DNA of 64,000 nucleotides from Rhynchospora pubera. Taxonomy: Eukaryota; Streptophyta; Magnoliopsida; Poales; Cyperaceae. A program made the translations under genes and the position numbers. The stretch lies in contig CM051462.1 in NCBI GenBank assembly GCA_028095005.1, positions 172,493,955-172,557,954 of the forward strand. The letters run 5' to 3'. Numbering within the stretch: position 1 is the first letter of the stretch; each line of letters opens with the position of its first letter. The notes beneath the pieces were generated by a model that searched no databases, was not told where the DNA came from, and saw only the letters and a program-made list of their open reading frames with translations. Below are positions 11,401 to 22,675 of this stretch, in pieces.

Positions 11401-14400
11401 GATTCATTATAAGTAATTTCATCATAATAATCAACATTTAAACTCTTTGTGCTGTCTAGAATTTGATTCATATACTATTTATTCGAAAATATTGCATAAT
11501 ACAACGTAATTATGCATGTAAAGTACAACTGATGCAATTCTGAGCATCATTTTTGCATTTTAATCGTTTCTGGATTCATTCTAAGTTATTTCATCACAAT
11601 AATCAACATTTAAACTCTTTATGCTATCTATAATATGATTCATGTGCTATTTATTCAAAAAGATTAGATTATACAAGTTAATTACGCTATCAAGTGCAAA
11701 TAATGCAATTCTCAGCATCATTTCAGCATTTCAATTGTGTATGGATTAATTATATGTCATTTCATCACAATAATAAATATTTAAACTCTTTATACTGCCT
11801 AGAATATGATTCATATTTTATTTATTAAAAAATTAGATTATACATGGTAATTACGCATATAAATTTCAATAATGCATTTCTGTGCTTCGATTGAGCATTT
11901 CAAAAATTTCTGGATTCAGTTTAATTAATTTCATCATAATAATAAACATTTAAACTCTTTATGCTGTCTAGAATTTGATTCATTCGCTATTTATTCCAAA
12001 ATATTGGATTATACAAGTTAATTACGCATGTAAAGTGCAAATAATGCAATTCTCAGCATCATTTTTGCATTTTAATTGTTTCTGGATTCATTCTAAGTCA
12101 TTTCATCACAATAATCAACATTTAAATTCTTTATACTTTCTAGAATATAATTCCATATGTTAGTTATTCAAAAATATTGGATTATACATGGTAATTACGC
12201 ATATAAATTTCAAATATTGCAATTCTGATCATCATTTGAGCACTTCAATTATTTTTGGATTCATTCTAATTGATCACAATAATCTACATTTAAACTCTTT
12301 ATATTGTCTAGAATATGATTCATATGTTATATATTCAAAAAGATCGAATTATACATGGTAATTACACATATAAAGTGCGATAATGCCATTATGAGTATCA
12401 TTTGAGCATTTCGATCCTTTCTCGAGTCATTCTAAGTCATTTCGTCATAATAATCTGCATTTAAACTCTTTATACTGTTTAGAATATGATTCATATGTTA
12501 TTTATTTAAAAAAATTGGATTATACATTGTAATTAAGTATATAAATTGCAAATTATGCAATTCTGAGTATAATTTCAGCATTTCAATCGTTTCTGGATTC
12601 ATTCTAAGTCATTTCATCACAATAATCTACATTTAATTTCTTTGTAGTGTCTAAAATATGATTCATTTGTTTATTCAAATAGATCAGATTATACATGGTA
12701 ATTACGTATATAAAATGAAAATAACGCATTTTTGAGTATGATTTGAGCATTTCAATCGTATCTGTATTCATTCTACGTCATTTCATCACAATAATCTACA
12801 TTTAAACTCTTTATGTTGTCTAGAATATGATTCATATGTTATATATTCAAAAAGATCGAATTATACATGGTAATTACACATATAAAGTGCGATAATTCAA
12901 TTATGAGTATCATTTGAGCATTTCGATCGTTTCTCGAGTCATTCTAAGTCATTTCGTCATAATAATCTGCATTTAAACTCTTTATACTGTTTAGATATGA
13001 TTCATATGTTATTTATTTAAAAAAATGGATTATACATTGTAATTACGTATATAAATTGCAAATAATGCAATTCTGAATATAATTTCAGCATTTCAATCGT
13101 TTCTGGATTCATTCTAAGTCATTTCATCACAATAATCTATATTTAATTTCTTTGTACTGTCTAGAATATGAATCATTTGTTATTTATTCAAACAGATCAG
13201 ATTATACATAATAATTACGTATATAAAATGCAAATAACGCATTTATGAGTATGATTTGAGAATTTCAATCGTTTCTGATTTCATTCTACGTTATTTCATC
13301 ACAATAATCTACATTTTAAACTCTTTATGTCGTCTAGAATATGATTCATATATTATATATTCGAAAAGATTGAATTATACATGGTAAGTACACATATAAT
13401 GTGCGATAATGCAATTCTGAGTATCATTTGAGTATTTTGATTGTTTCTCATGTCATTCTAAGTAATTTAATCATAATAATCTGCATTTAAACTCTTTATA
13501 CTGTTTAGAATTTGATTCATATGTTATTCATTCAAAAAGATTGGATTATACATTGTAATTACGCCTATAAAGTGCAAATAATGCAATTCTTAGTATAATT
13601 TCAGCATTTCAATCGTTTCTGGATTCATTCTAAGTTATTCATCACAATAATCTATATTTAATTTCTTGTAGTGTCTAGAATATGATTCATTTGTTATTTA
13701 TTCAAACAGATCAGATTATACATGGTAATTACGTATATAAAATGAAAATAACGCATTTATGAGTATGATTTGAGCATTTCAATCGTATCTTTATTCATTC
13801 TACGTCATTTCATCACAATAATCTACATTTAAACTCTTTATGTTGTCTAGAATATGATTCATATGTTATATATTCAAAAAGATCGAATTATACATGGTAA
13901 TTACACATATAAAGTGCGATAATGCAATTATGAGTATCATTTGAGCATTTCGATCATTTCTCGAGTCATTCTAAGTCATTTCGTCATAATAATCTGCATT
14001 GAAACTCTTTATAATGTTTAGAATATGATTCATATGTTATTTATTTAAAAAAATTGGATTATACATTATAATTAAGTATATAAATTGCAAATAATGCAAT
14101 TCTGAGTATAATTTCAGCATTTCAATCGTTTCTGGATTCATTCTAAGTCATTTCATCACAATAATCTATATTTAATTTCTTTGTAGTGTCTAGAATATGA
14201 ATCATTTGTTATTTATTCAAACAGATCAGATTATACATGATAATTACGTATATAAAATGCAAATAACGCATTTATGAGTATGATTTGAGAATTTCAATCG
14301 TTTCTGAATTCATTCTACGTTATTTCATCACAATAATCTACATTTAAACTCTTTATGTCGTCTAGAATATGATTCATATGTTATATATTCAAAAAGATCG

Positions 14401-14755
14401 AATTATACATGGTAATTACACATATAAAAAATGTGATAATACAATTCTGAGTATCATTTGAGCATTTCGATCGTTTCTCGAGTCAATCTAATTCATTTCA
14501 ACATAATAATCTGCATTTAAACTCTTATACTATTTAGAATATGATTCATATGTTGTTTATTCAAAAAGATTGGATTATACATTGTAATTATGCCTATAAA
14601 TTGCAAATAATGGAATTCTGAGTATAATTTCAGCATTTCAATCGTTTATGGATTCATTCTAAGTCATTTCATCACAATAATCTATATTTATTTTTTTTTT
14701 GTACTTTCTAGATTATGATTCATATGTTATTTATTCAAAATGATCGGATTATCGA
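5490..14755. repeat. Satellite array of ~171-173 bp monomers (~54 copies)
   Basis: The box GATTCATATGTTATTTATTC recurs at 5603, 5772, 5945, 6118, 6290, 6461 and so on to 14717. Spacings are mostly 169-173 bp. Each monomer also has GGATTATACATGGTAATTA, GCAAATAATGCAATTCTGAG and TAAGTCATTTCATCACAATA. From first to last box gives about 54 monomers. Several are shortened by internal deletions (about 8085, 8290, 8680, 9440 and 9885). Monomers diverge visibly in the left and middle part and are more homogeneous on the right. The length is that of a nucleosomal satellite, as in many plant centromeric or heterochromatic repeats, but location cannot be told from sequence. Short frames inside it are chance. 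Confidence 0.95.
12280..14755. repeat. Trimeric higher-order repeat (~514 bp) within the satellite
   Basis: Three monomer variants alternate in fixed order. Variant A has GTTATATATTC, GATCGAATT and TTTCTCGAGTCATTC. Variant B has ATACATTGTAATTA and TATAATTTCAGCATTTC. Variant C has CAAACAGATCAG and AATAACGCATTTATGAG. A-type monomers start at 12318, 12829, 13343, 13857 and 14371, spaced 511, 514, 514 and 514 bp, which is exactly three monomers. B follows at 12487, 13000, 13514, 14029 and 14543, and C at 12659, 13171, 13684 and 14198. The block ends abruptly at about 14755. Confidence 0.9.
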
Positions 14756-16130
14756 ATAAGTGAATGTTTGTTACAGGAGTTATATATCCCTTGTATTTAA
14801 TTAGAACTAAACTAGAACAGTACATCAATTCTCCCTTTTTTAAGTTAAGCTACATTGGAAAACTATTTTTCGTTAAAAATAAAACAGTATTGGCCATATC
14901 AACAAATTAAATGAGATCCCTATTCATATAAATCAATGTTCCCCGTGCTAACAGGTCATGACATAAATACTTAGGCCCACTAAACCTTGTAGGTTAAATA
15001 GTGTTTGTTGGTACACAATTTCAGTGGTCTTGACTGGTTTCCTGGTAACATAAATTGAAGCACAAATAGCACTCTGGGAAGGCTTTAGCAACTGAGAAAA
15101 CCTGGCAGTTGGTTCCTCACCTATTTCTCTCTCTTTTATTAAGGTTTTTGCATGTGTTTTGAGTGGTGTTCGAGTAATTGACATTGACATCATGTGTACA
15201 ATCACGCCTTGCAACTGAATTGATTAATTAATACTGTTGTTCAAAATATAATTGGAGAATTTGATGCCATTAGTTCGAATAGAAATGACTTTGGAGATGT
15301 AACAAGATTTTCCACCATTCAAATCATGTTACATATCGAGTGTATATTTATATTCCTAAAATAAATTAATTAATGATATTTATAAACGAGGGATAATCAT
15401 GATGTAGTGTGTTATTATTTGGCAAATTGCTGCAGACGACTAATAATAGCTTCCTACAATTTAATAGGTATAAATGAAAAACTTGACACCATTACTATTA
15501 GTTTTGAGATGGAGATGTTTAATGACGAATTAACTCGTTACATGTAGTGTGTTTTGCTAAATAAACAAACATAAGTAAAGAGTGAAGAGCTTAGTTTTAA
15601 TAATAAAAAGTTGACTTTTTAGTACACGAGATAAAATAGTTGATGTTGCATTTATTATCAACCAAATTGTCCCATAGCAGCATGCACCTTGATCTTCCAT
15701 TGATCTTCTTTTCTTATCTGAAATATTCTTTGATAGAAAAATTTGGGGGGTTGACCCATCTTTTTTTTTCAACCAAAAAAACAAAAGAAAAAGAAATGAC
15801 GGAGTTTGTCCCCATTAGTGCATTACCTACTAAAGCCCATCTCTTACATTTCATATTTTCATCAACGGTTCAAGTTTCAACATTTGCTGATTGAGAGTGT
15901 GTGTGAGTGGACCTATGGATAATTATCATAAAAATAATACTATTAAGATTTTCCACTATGAAATGTTGGGTAATTGTGAATTTCTGGTAGGGGAGCAACC
16001 CATTTTTAATTATTATTTCATTTCAAAATTCAAATACAACTCCGACTCTGAGAGTCTGTCTCTCAATTTCACATTATTTACTTTTGTTTACTCAGGATAA
16101 AACAAAGCTAGAGATACGCATTGCTTCAGA
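14756..16130. other. Intergenic stretch with unassigned short frames
   Basis: No known gene or element is recognised. A minus-strand frame at 15214-14948 (88 codons) has no domain I know. Frames near 15557-16100 are AT-rich and unconvincing. There are T-runs near 14690 (array edge) and 15760. Confidence 0.4.
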
Positions 16131-16189
16131 AACCATATCCACAGAAGTAACAATACTTTATGTCTAAGAATTGGAAAATTCTCCTATTC

Positions 16190-16401
16190 GTAAGCGATCC
16201 AAACGGCCCCTAGATGATTTAAAAAAACCATCCAGTGGACGTCTTTTAATCCGAGCCGTCCGATTTAATCTTAACGGTTATATTTTTTTCGAGCCTATCA
16301 ATTCTGATATTATGCACGGGGCATCTATATCCGTTGAGATTAAATCAGATGGCTGAGATAAAAAACGTCCACTGGATGGCCATCATCCAGAGGATGCAAT
16401 C
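16190..16401. mobile_element. MULE-type foldback MITE, left end damaged
   Basis: The arms around CATCCAGTGGACGTC (about 16229) and GACGTCCACTGGATGG (to about 16379) are inverted. The right end reads GAGGATGCAATCC, close to the terminal sequence of the MULE at 19794-22001. The central CGAGCCTATCAATCT and GCACGGGGC words recur in the MITE at 21661-21872, so these are one family. The left end instead abuts GCGATCCAAACGGCCCC, the 3' end of the 3-bp-duplication MITE family, suggesting a later rearrangement. Confidence 0.65.
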
Positions 16402-16844
16402 CCCCCCTCCCCAACCTCCGGTCTGGCGCTCAAATTGAATAACAAAAAGTCGAAGAAGAATCGGTTCCCTACCTGGGAAGCTTTTGGATTGAAAAAAAGA
16501 AGTCGAACAAGAAACCATGTTTCAGAACTCAATATATAGGGGAGTGCTTTGGGCAGCATAATTTTTCTTGGAGCAACATATCTTTTTTCTAAATATCTAA
16601 ACTGCCCTTTAGTATTGATGAAAATTTATTATCCTAATTTATTCCTTTACCGTACATTCCTTAACTGCATTCTCTCTCTTGGGACTCTTACTCCTATCAT
16701 TTTAGATTTTGTGTTTTGCAAACCATTTGCACAAAATCAATTAATCCCGAGTTATGTACCATTTTAGACTCTTACTCTTACTCTTCCTATCATTTTAGAC
16801 TCTTACTCTTCCTAAAATTTTATTATTATCCATTATGTACCATT

Positions 16845-17000
16845 ATCCTACCTTTATCGTTAATTCTTAACGGGTACAGATAGGGTGCAGGTAAAGTCAT
16901 TTTTAACGGATTCGGGTAGGGTATGGGTAAAGAAAATTTTAACAGGTGCGGAAATGAAAATATCTTCTACCATATTGTATCCATTGAAAATCCTAATTAG
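16845..17000. mobile_element. Truncated hAT MITE of the ACGGGTA type
   Basis: The stretch with CTTTATCGTTAATTCTTAACGGGTA, then TTTTTAACGGATTCGGGTAGGGTA, matches the right part of the hAT-like element ending at 25856. Its left end is missing. Words are quoted in pieces shorter than the full match. Confidence 0.5.
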
Positions 17001-17665
17001 GAGCAATAATCAAAGCATTACTAGCTGAAAAACACTAAAAATTGTAGATAATTAATGCTGCAGCGGCTGATATTGACCCGGGCAAGGTGGCTTGGTTTCT
17101 ATTTTTTGAATTCATGGAATCATTAGATGATATATGATAATCTAAACCGTCTCTTTCAAATTATTTTAAACTATCAATATTAAAACCAAGTAATTTCAGC
17201 ATGAGCACCGACAGCTATTTGGATAAATCCATTGTAGACAACCTAGTAGCAGTTGTTCCCAGGAAAATTTACAAAATCACCTTTTACATGTAACATAATT
17301 TACTTGAGAATTTTACATTTAACCTTTTAGAAATTAAACAGGCCTTTAGTGAAAATTCCTGTTCCTCCAGTCTAACTGCTGTTCACTGCACAAGATCATA
17401 CTGCTATATAACTGTTCTGGATACTTACTAAGATTTTTTTTAAAAAAAAAAATTAGTACATTGATACCTAGATTTTTTCCCTATCTAGACCATGAACCAT
17501 GTTTTGCATAGATATTGGACCACCAATTCGTGAAACATGCCATGGTCCCCTGTCTGTATAGTTTGCAAGATATGCCAAGCTCTGAATCAGGCTTTTATTG
17601 GAGCACATCATGCAAGCATGAAAAAGACCTATGCCATCTGGCACTTTGGATTTATTGGAAAAGGC
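17001..17665. other. Intergenic stretch with a possible gene remnant on the minus strand
   Basis: A minus-strand frame (17689-17468) contains a balanced, protein-like composition including SNKSKVPDGIGLFHACMMC and YTDRGPWHVSRIGGPIS, which I do not recognise. It ends at a stop near 17468 and on the other side runs directly into the hAT MITE at 17674-17998, so any gene here is broken. An A/T-run lies at 17430-17452. Confidence 0.3.
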
Positions 17666-17673
17666 AACAGGAC

Positions 17674-17998
17674 TAGGCCTGTCAAACATATAGACCGAAA
17701 GCGGAAACAGTCATTTCCGTTTTCGTTCTGTTTTGGTAACGGAACAAAATGGTTATTTTGTTTTCGTTTCATTTCGTTTCGTCAAACGAAACAAAAATTC
17801 GTTTCGTTTTACGTTCCGTCTCTATTTTCTATTGATTTTTCGGTTCTATTTTCATGTTCCGTTTCATTTACATTAACAAATTTTAGTTCCATTTCCATTT
17901 CGTTTCTGAAAATAAAATCCATTTCATCTTTCGTTTAACGTTTCGTTTCGACAGAACGAAACAAAATACGGAACGAAACATTAATATTGACATGTCTA
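17674..17998. mobile_element. hAT MITE (TAGGCCTGTCAAAC family)
   Basis: Ends TAGGCCTGTCAAAC and TTGACATGTCTA. It is flanked by AACAGGAC (17666-17673) and AACATGAC (17999-18006), an 8 bp target duplication with one mismatch, the hAT size. The body is rich in CGTTTCG and ACGGAAC words, as in all copies of this family in the window. Confidence 0.8.
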
Positions 17999-18006
17999 AA
18001 CATGAC

Positions 18007-19020
18007 TCATTCAGTCGCTCTCCCTTCTGGTCGAGATCATGCCGAGTAATCGAGTTATGTCAAAAATTGTTTGATGGTCCAACTAAACCATTCGTTTTAA
18101 ATCAGACGATTTATAACCCTTAGCATTAAAATCATGGTATAATCTTGAACGGCTCTTTTTATTAGAACTTAGAAGTAACCTGACCCTGAGACGATCTAAC
18201 AATTCTCGTATAATTAATAAATAATAATACATAATAATGACGATTAAATCTGCAATTTTCTTAATCATGTCACATCATTAATTTTTTCATCATCCGAATT
18301 TATTTCTTCTTCAATTTGTATTGAGCAGATAGACTTTAATTTAAAAAATGTGTTTGATATGTCTAACTTATAAGGTAACTATTTTAGCAATGCAAAAAAT
18401 GTTGGACATAAATCCTTTTTTTTTTGTTTGAAATGTAAACTTTTAAAGTCATGCAACTTTACCGTGTTTATTTTATATGAATTATCACACCATCAATTGT
18501 ATTGTTTATAATTATACAAAATATATAGATTTATATATGTCCACAATTTTCTAAATAAAAGTCATCTCCTTTTAAAATTTAATTGTTCCTTCAATAGATA
18601 AGTTTATTTTTAAAAGCAAAGCTCAAGCAAACCGTCGTAGTTGGGGCGGAAAACCCAAAAGCATATATTTTTTTAATCAAGTTTTCGCGCGATGGACAAC
18701 TAAATTAAAGAACTGACAATTTTATTGAAGGACTTAAAAATTCGAAGTTCAGTTGGGAAAAATTTGAACTGTTGACGCGCATGAAGAAGCTGAGGGCGCA
18801 GAATGCCAGAAAGGTAACTCAGTCCCGTTCCACCCGGGCTCCAAGCAGCCAAGCAGGATCAGGATGGAACCTAAGATTGAGATAGCGCATGATTTCGGGA
18901 CATAAATAATGTGTTACGTAATGCGCTGGCTCCTAACTCCTAAGTCTTTCTGTTGAGAAGTCACCTCATGATTAATTACCTTTTGAAGATATCAGTCCTG
19001 AGCTCCTGGTTTTAAACATA
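18007..19020. other. Intergenic stretch, nothing recognised
   Basis: AT-rich, without a supported gene or element. A somewhat GC-richer patch at 18770-18900 has no recognisable coding content. Confidence 0.4.
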
Positions 19021-19026
19021 CATACT

Positions 19027-19309
19027 GCTATCAAACGTTCAGAAAAAGTACGGAATCACGTGATTCCGTTTATGTTCTGTTCCAAGCAACGAAGCAGACA
19101 TAATGTTTCGTTTTCGTTTCGTTTCAGTAAACGAAACAGTTTTGTTATTCCTTCTTTCATTTTCCACTGATTTCAACCCATTTCGTGTTTCATTTCAAGT
19201 AACTTTTACGAATCAGCATTTTGTTTCCGTTATGTTCTCAGAAACGAACCATATTTTTGGATGGAATGAAACGGAAACAATCAAAACGAAAGGATATTGA
19301 CAACTCTAG
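19027..19309. mobile_element. hAT MITE, same CGTTTCG-rich family, ends decayed
   Basis: The left end near 19022-19036 reads TACTGCTATCAAACG and the right end TTGACAACTCTA. The interior repeats TTTCGTTTTCGTTTCG and ACGAAACAG. No clean target duplication is visible because another MITE was inserted directly at the right end. Confidence 0.65.
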
Positions 19310-19477
19310 GGGGCCGTTTGGATCCCCATAGGATTTTGGGGAATTTCATCTTCCTACCATAAATTTATTATAAACAATCCAAACTCTTCACAAAATTACA
19401 CACTTCCCAATAAATTTATTCCTAGGAATTGCAACTTCCCCAAATTCCCTAACTTCCTAAGCGATCCAAACGGCCCC
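19310..19477. mobile_element. MITE with GGGGCCGTTTGGATC termini, 3 bp duplication
   Basis: Inverted ends GGGGCCGTTTGGATC and GATCCAAACGGCCCC, 168 bp. Flanked by TAG (19307-19309 and 19478-19480). The internal CAAACTCTTCACAAAATTAC and AATAAATTTATTCCTAGG words are shared with the copies at 22505, 42588, 53828 and 56744. Confidence 0.85.
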
Positions 19478-19480
19478 TAG

Positions 19481-19784
19481 ACGCACTGACTCAGCCCACT
19501 ACTCTGTTTTTTTTTTATCATAATTATGACTACTCAGTTGCCAAAAAAAAAAAATTATGACTTGTCCCACGACAAAAAAAATATAAAATATGGTTTTATT
19601 TTTTAACTAAAAGCTTGTTTGGCAATCTATCACTTTTATTATAGACGATCAATATTGATTCCGTATATTACAAATTAAACGCTTGAACTAAATTAATGAA
19701 AACACTGATTATATTTTTCGAAGATAACAACTGACTTTGCTCGTGAAGTATTTTTATTTTATTTTTTCAGTTCGGACTAGCCCA
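19481..19784. other. Intergenic stretch, nothing recognised
   Basis: A/T-homopolymer-rich, without gene or element signals. Confidence 0.4.
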
Positions 19785-21380
19785 CCGTTCAGAGGAATCG
19801 TATCCTCTGCCAATCTTTAAAAGATTGGGAGTGCCTACCTCACTTTTGAAGCGTTAGATTAGGATCCAACGACGAGCTAGGAAATAGGGGAAAATCGTTG
19901 AAATGAAGCCTGCCCGACTGCCCTCTTCCCTTCTCCTCTCCGATTCCTCTCTATTTTTTTTTTTAAAAAAAAACCTAGTAACACAAGTATCGCTCCTCAT
20001 CCTTTCACTCGAATTCCCACCAAAATCTAGTCCTCGATCCTCATCCTTTCATCTCCCTCTTCTCCTTTTCTACTGAGGCGTTGGAGAGAGAATATGATCT
20101 CTGTACTATCTCCCTCCATACTTCATCATGGCCACCAACCTCCGCCACATAGAAAAGGCATCCCTGAAAAAGAACAAGAATTCGAATATTGTTGTTGCAA
20201 CCTGCTGGGATGTGTGATATAGTGTATACAGTTAGTTAACTGATGGACTAATAAGTAGACAATGTATCGATTAGTTGACAGAGGGACTAATTTTATTTTG
20301 GATTTATGCTTTGTACCGAAGATTGATATTTGAGTGCCAATGAGTAATCAGCAGTACCAACTTGTGAACCAAGCTCTATTTGGTTGTACACGCACATGTA
20401 CCTCAGTGGTAGTCACTGGTACCAAATGTCAAATAGTCACTAGAATTTGGTACCCAACTGAAATTGTGTATGGATATTAATTAGTGAATGGATGCAACTT
20501 ACCAAATTGAGTTTATTAAGTAGGTACAAGTAGTCACTGGAATTGAGTATATGTACCTGACGCATATTAATAGCCTAATAGGTAATGCTCACTTGAATTT
20601 GGTACAAGAGCATTGCGTTTTATGTTCATTGCTTTATATGGTCACTTGAGATGCGTGTGCAAGAGCATTGCTTTTATGTGCTCACTGACATTTTATGTTC
20701 ATTATTAGTAATCAAGAATTATCATCATAAATAATAACACAATTTCTTGTTCAATATTAATAACAAAAATTATCATCATAATTAATAACAACAATTTAAA
20801 ACAAACTGAACATTAATCTAAATATCAATATCCATTACAATTAACAACTCTATAATTAGACAAAACTATAATTACAATTATCCATAATTAATAACAACAA
20901 TTTCTAAACATTGTAATTAATATGCATAACAAAAAAAAAAAACTTTGCATCCGTTTTGGTTCAATTCCAATCCTTTTTCCATCAACTCAGATCCATAGTA
21001 GATCTGCTAATGAAGTATCCCCATTGGTTTCTCTGGCAGCTCCTTGTACCTCTTCTTTGTTAATCATCTGCGTTTGCACCCAAAAAGACCAATTAGTTAT
21101 GGAATGCTTTAGGTCAAGCCTTTTTTTAGTGAAAAAGCATTCCAAATCTGTTTACTACGAAATGCTGCAAAGGTTTTATGCGCAGGCCATATGCATCAAT
21201 TCATCAACAGAAGTTCTGCAAGAATTAAGATAAAGAGTTAAGTATGGATATAACACGTACATTTAAATCGGCACTTGTGAGATCTTTTCCTATCCTGGCA
21301 TTTTTGTCAATGATGAACTTCCTGAGATGAAAAAAGTAAAGAAAATTAAACGGTAAGATTGGTTTTTTGAATATGTGCTG

Positions 21381-21494
21381 GCAGTCGGAGACGAGCGGAG
21401 GAGATGAGATGGCAGTCAGAGACAAGCGAAGGAGATGAGATGGCAGTCGGAGACGAGCGGACGAGATGAGTTGGCAGTCGGAGAAGAGCGGAGA
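21381..21494. repeat. 31 bp minisatellite, ~3.7 copies
   Basis: Units beginning GGCAGTCGGAGACGAGCGGA repeat at 31 bp steps inside the MULE-like element, with single-base differences between units. Confidence 0.85.
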
Positions 21495-21660
21495 ACCTCG
21501 ATTTTTCCCTCGATCGATCACGCTTCCCCTCTCTTTTTCTCTCGATGGATCGAGATCTGGGTTGTGTTTCGACGGTACGAGCGGAGAGTATAAAATAGTT
21601 TTTATTTAAAAAAGAGGAATCGGAGAGAGAAGAGAAAGGGCTCTGAGGCAGTCACTAGTC

Positions 21661-21872
21661 GGGAACGTATCCTTTATCAACTTTTTTAGGTTAGTAGAGG
21701 GCCAACGTTTGATCCGAACCGTAAAATCTAATTTCGACGGTTACAATTTTTCGGGCCTATCAATCTAGGTTACATGCACGGGGCTCCCTTAACCATTGAG
21801 ATTAGATCTAACGGTTTAGATCAAACGTTGGCCCTCTACCAACCATTTATGGTTGGCAGAGGATGTGATTCC
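21661..21872. mobile_element. Nested foldback MITE (Mutator-type) inside the MULE's right terminal repeat
   Basis: Flanked by the exact 10 bp duplication GTCACTAGTC (21651-21660 and 21873-21882). Ends GGGAACGTATCC and GGATGTGATTCC. The arms carry GAGGGCCAACGTTTGATC and its inverted copy GATCAAACGTTGGCCCTC. Removing it restores the alignment of the host element's two terminal repeats. Confidence 0.88.
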
Positions 21873-22023
21873 GTCACTAGTCAGTCGAGCATGTACTAAA
21901 ATTTTCTCTTCTCTACGCGCGCCGTTGGATTAAATCCAACGATTCACACAGGAGGTCGGCACTCTACCAACTTTCGAAAAGTTGGTAGAGGATACGATTC
22001 CCCGTTCAGAACCTGTGCTATTA

Positions 22024-22244
22024 GGGTGTGTTTGGATGAGCATGGAATAAGAAATAATAATAAGAAATTTCGGTATGCGTGCTTATTTTTATTCTTGTGC
22101 AACCCAAACAACATAAGAATAAGGAATTTGGGTCCTTATTCCTATACTAACAAAACCATAGTATAAGAATAAGGAATTTAAATAAGCACGCATACCGAAA
22201 TTCCTTATTCTTATTCCTTATTTCATGTTCATCCAAACACACCC
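22024..22244. mobile_element. Tourist-like (PIF/Harbinger) MITE, TTA duplication
   Basis: Ends GGGTGTGTTTGGATGA and TCATCCAAACACACCC (allowing one mismatch), flanked by TTA (22021-22023 and 22245-22247). It carries long internal inverted arms around AAATTTCGGTATGCGTGCTT. It lies 14 bp from the MULE end. Confidence 0.85.
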
Positions 22245-22504
22245 TTAATCTATTATACTACATTCTGTCAAATATAAAATTATATATACATTTCATAACA
22301 AAGTTCAATAAGCATAAAATTTATATTTACTAAAAATAATGTAAGACAACAAAACGCGCAATAAGTGAAGTCGCAGATGAAAATGAGATTAATTTTTTTA
22401 AAAAAAATTGAGGTCTCAAATTTAGAGCAATGCAAGTTACCGCTTTAAATCTGGCTTTTGAAGCAAATATTTCTCACTTAGGGCATATTTGGTTAAGGAA
22501 TAAA

Positions 22505-22672
22505 GGGGGCGTTTGGATGCATCCTAAATTTCGGGAATAAGCAATTCCGGGCATAAATTTTAATATAAACAATCCAAACTCTTCACAAAGTTACACACTT
22601 TCCAATAAATTTATGCCTAGGAATAGCAAATTCCTCCAATTCCTCCAATTCCTAAGCGATCCAAACGCCCCC
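22505..22672. mobile_element. MITE with GGGGGCGTTTGGATG termini, 3 bp duplication
   Basis: 168 bp, the same length as the copy at 19310-19477. Flanked by AAA (22502-22504 and 22673-22675). Same internal words. Confidence 0.8.
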
Positions 22673-22675
22673 AAA

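Larger units (their letters stand above)
19794..22001. mobile_element. MULE-like element, 2,208 bp, long terminal inverted repeats
   Basis: Starts GGAATCGTATCCTCTGCC and ends GGTAGAGGATACGATTCC. It is flanked by an exact 9 bp duplication CCGTTCAGA (19785-19793 and 22002-22010), the Mutator signature. The terminal inverted repeats extend about 190 bp: the left continues through CTCTCCGATTCCTCT near 19940, and the same sequence occurs inverted near 21620. The right repeat is itself interrupted by a 212 bp MITE. No transposase is visible, so it is non-autonomous or decayed. The interior (about 20100-21350) has short unassigned frames and could hold captured host sequence, for example around 20128-20216 and 20940-21240. 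Confidence 0.88.

Noticed and set aside
5490..14755. CRISPR-like repeat array
   Set aside because: Whole 171 bp monomers are repeated without unique spacers; it is a eukaryotic satellite.
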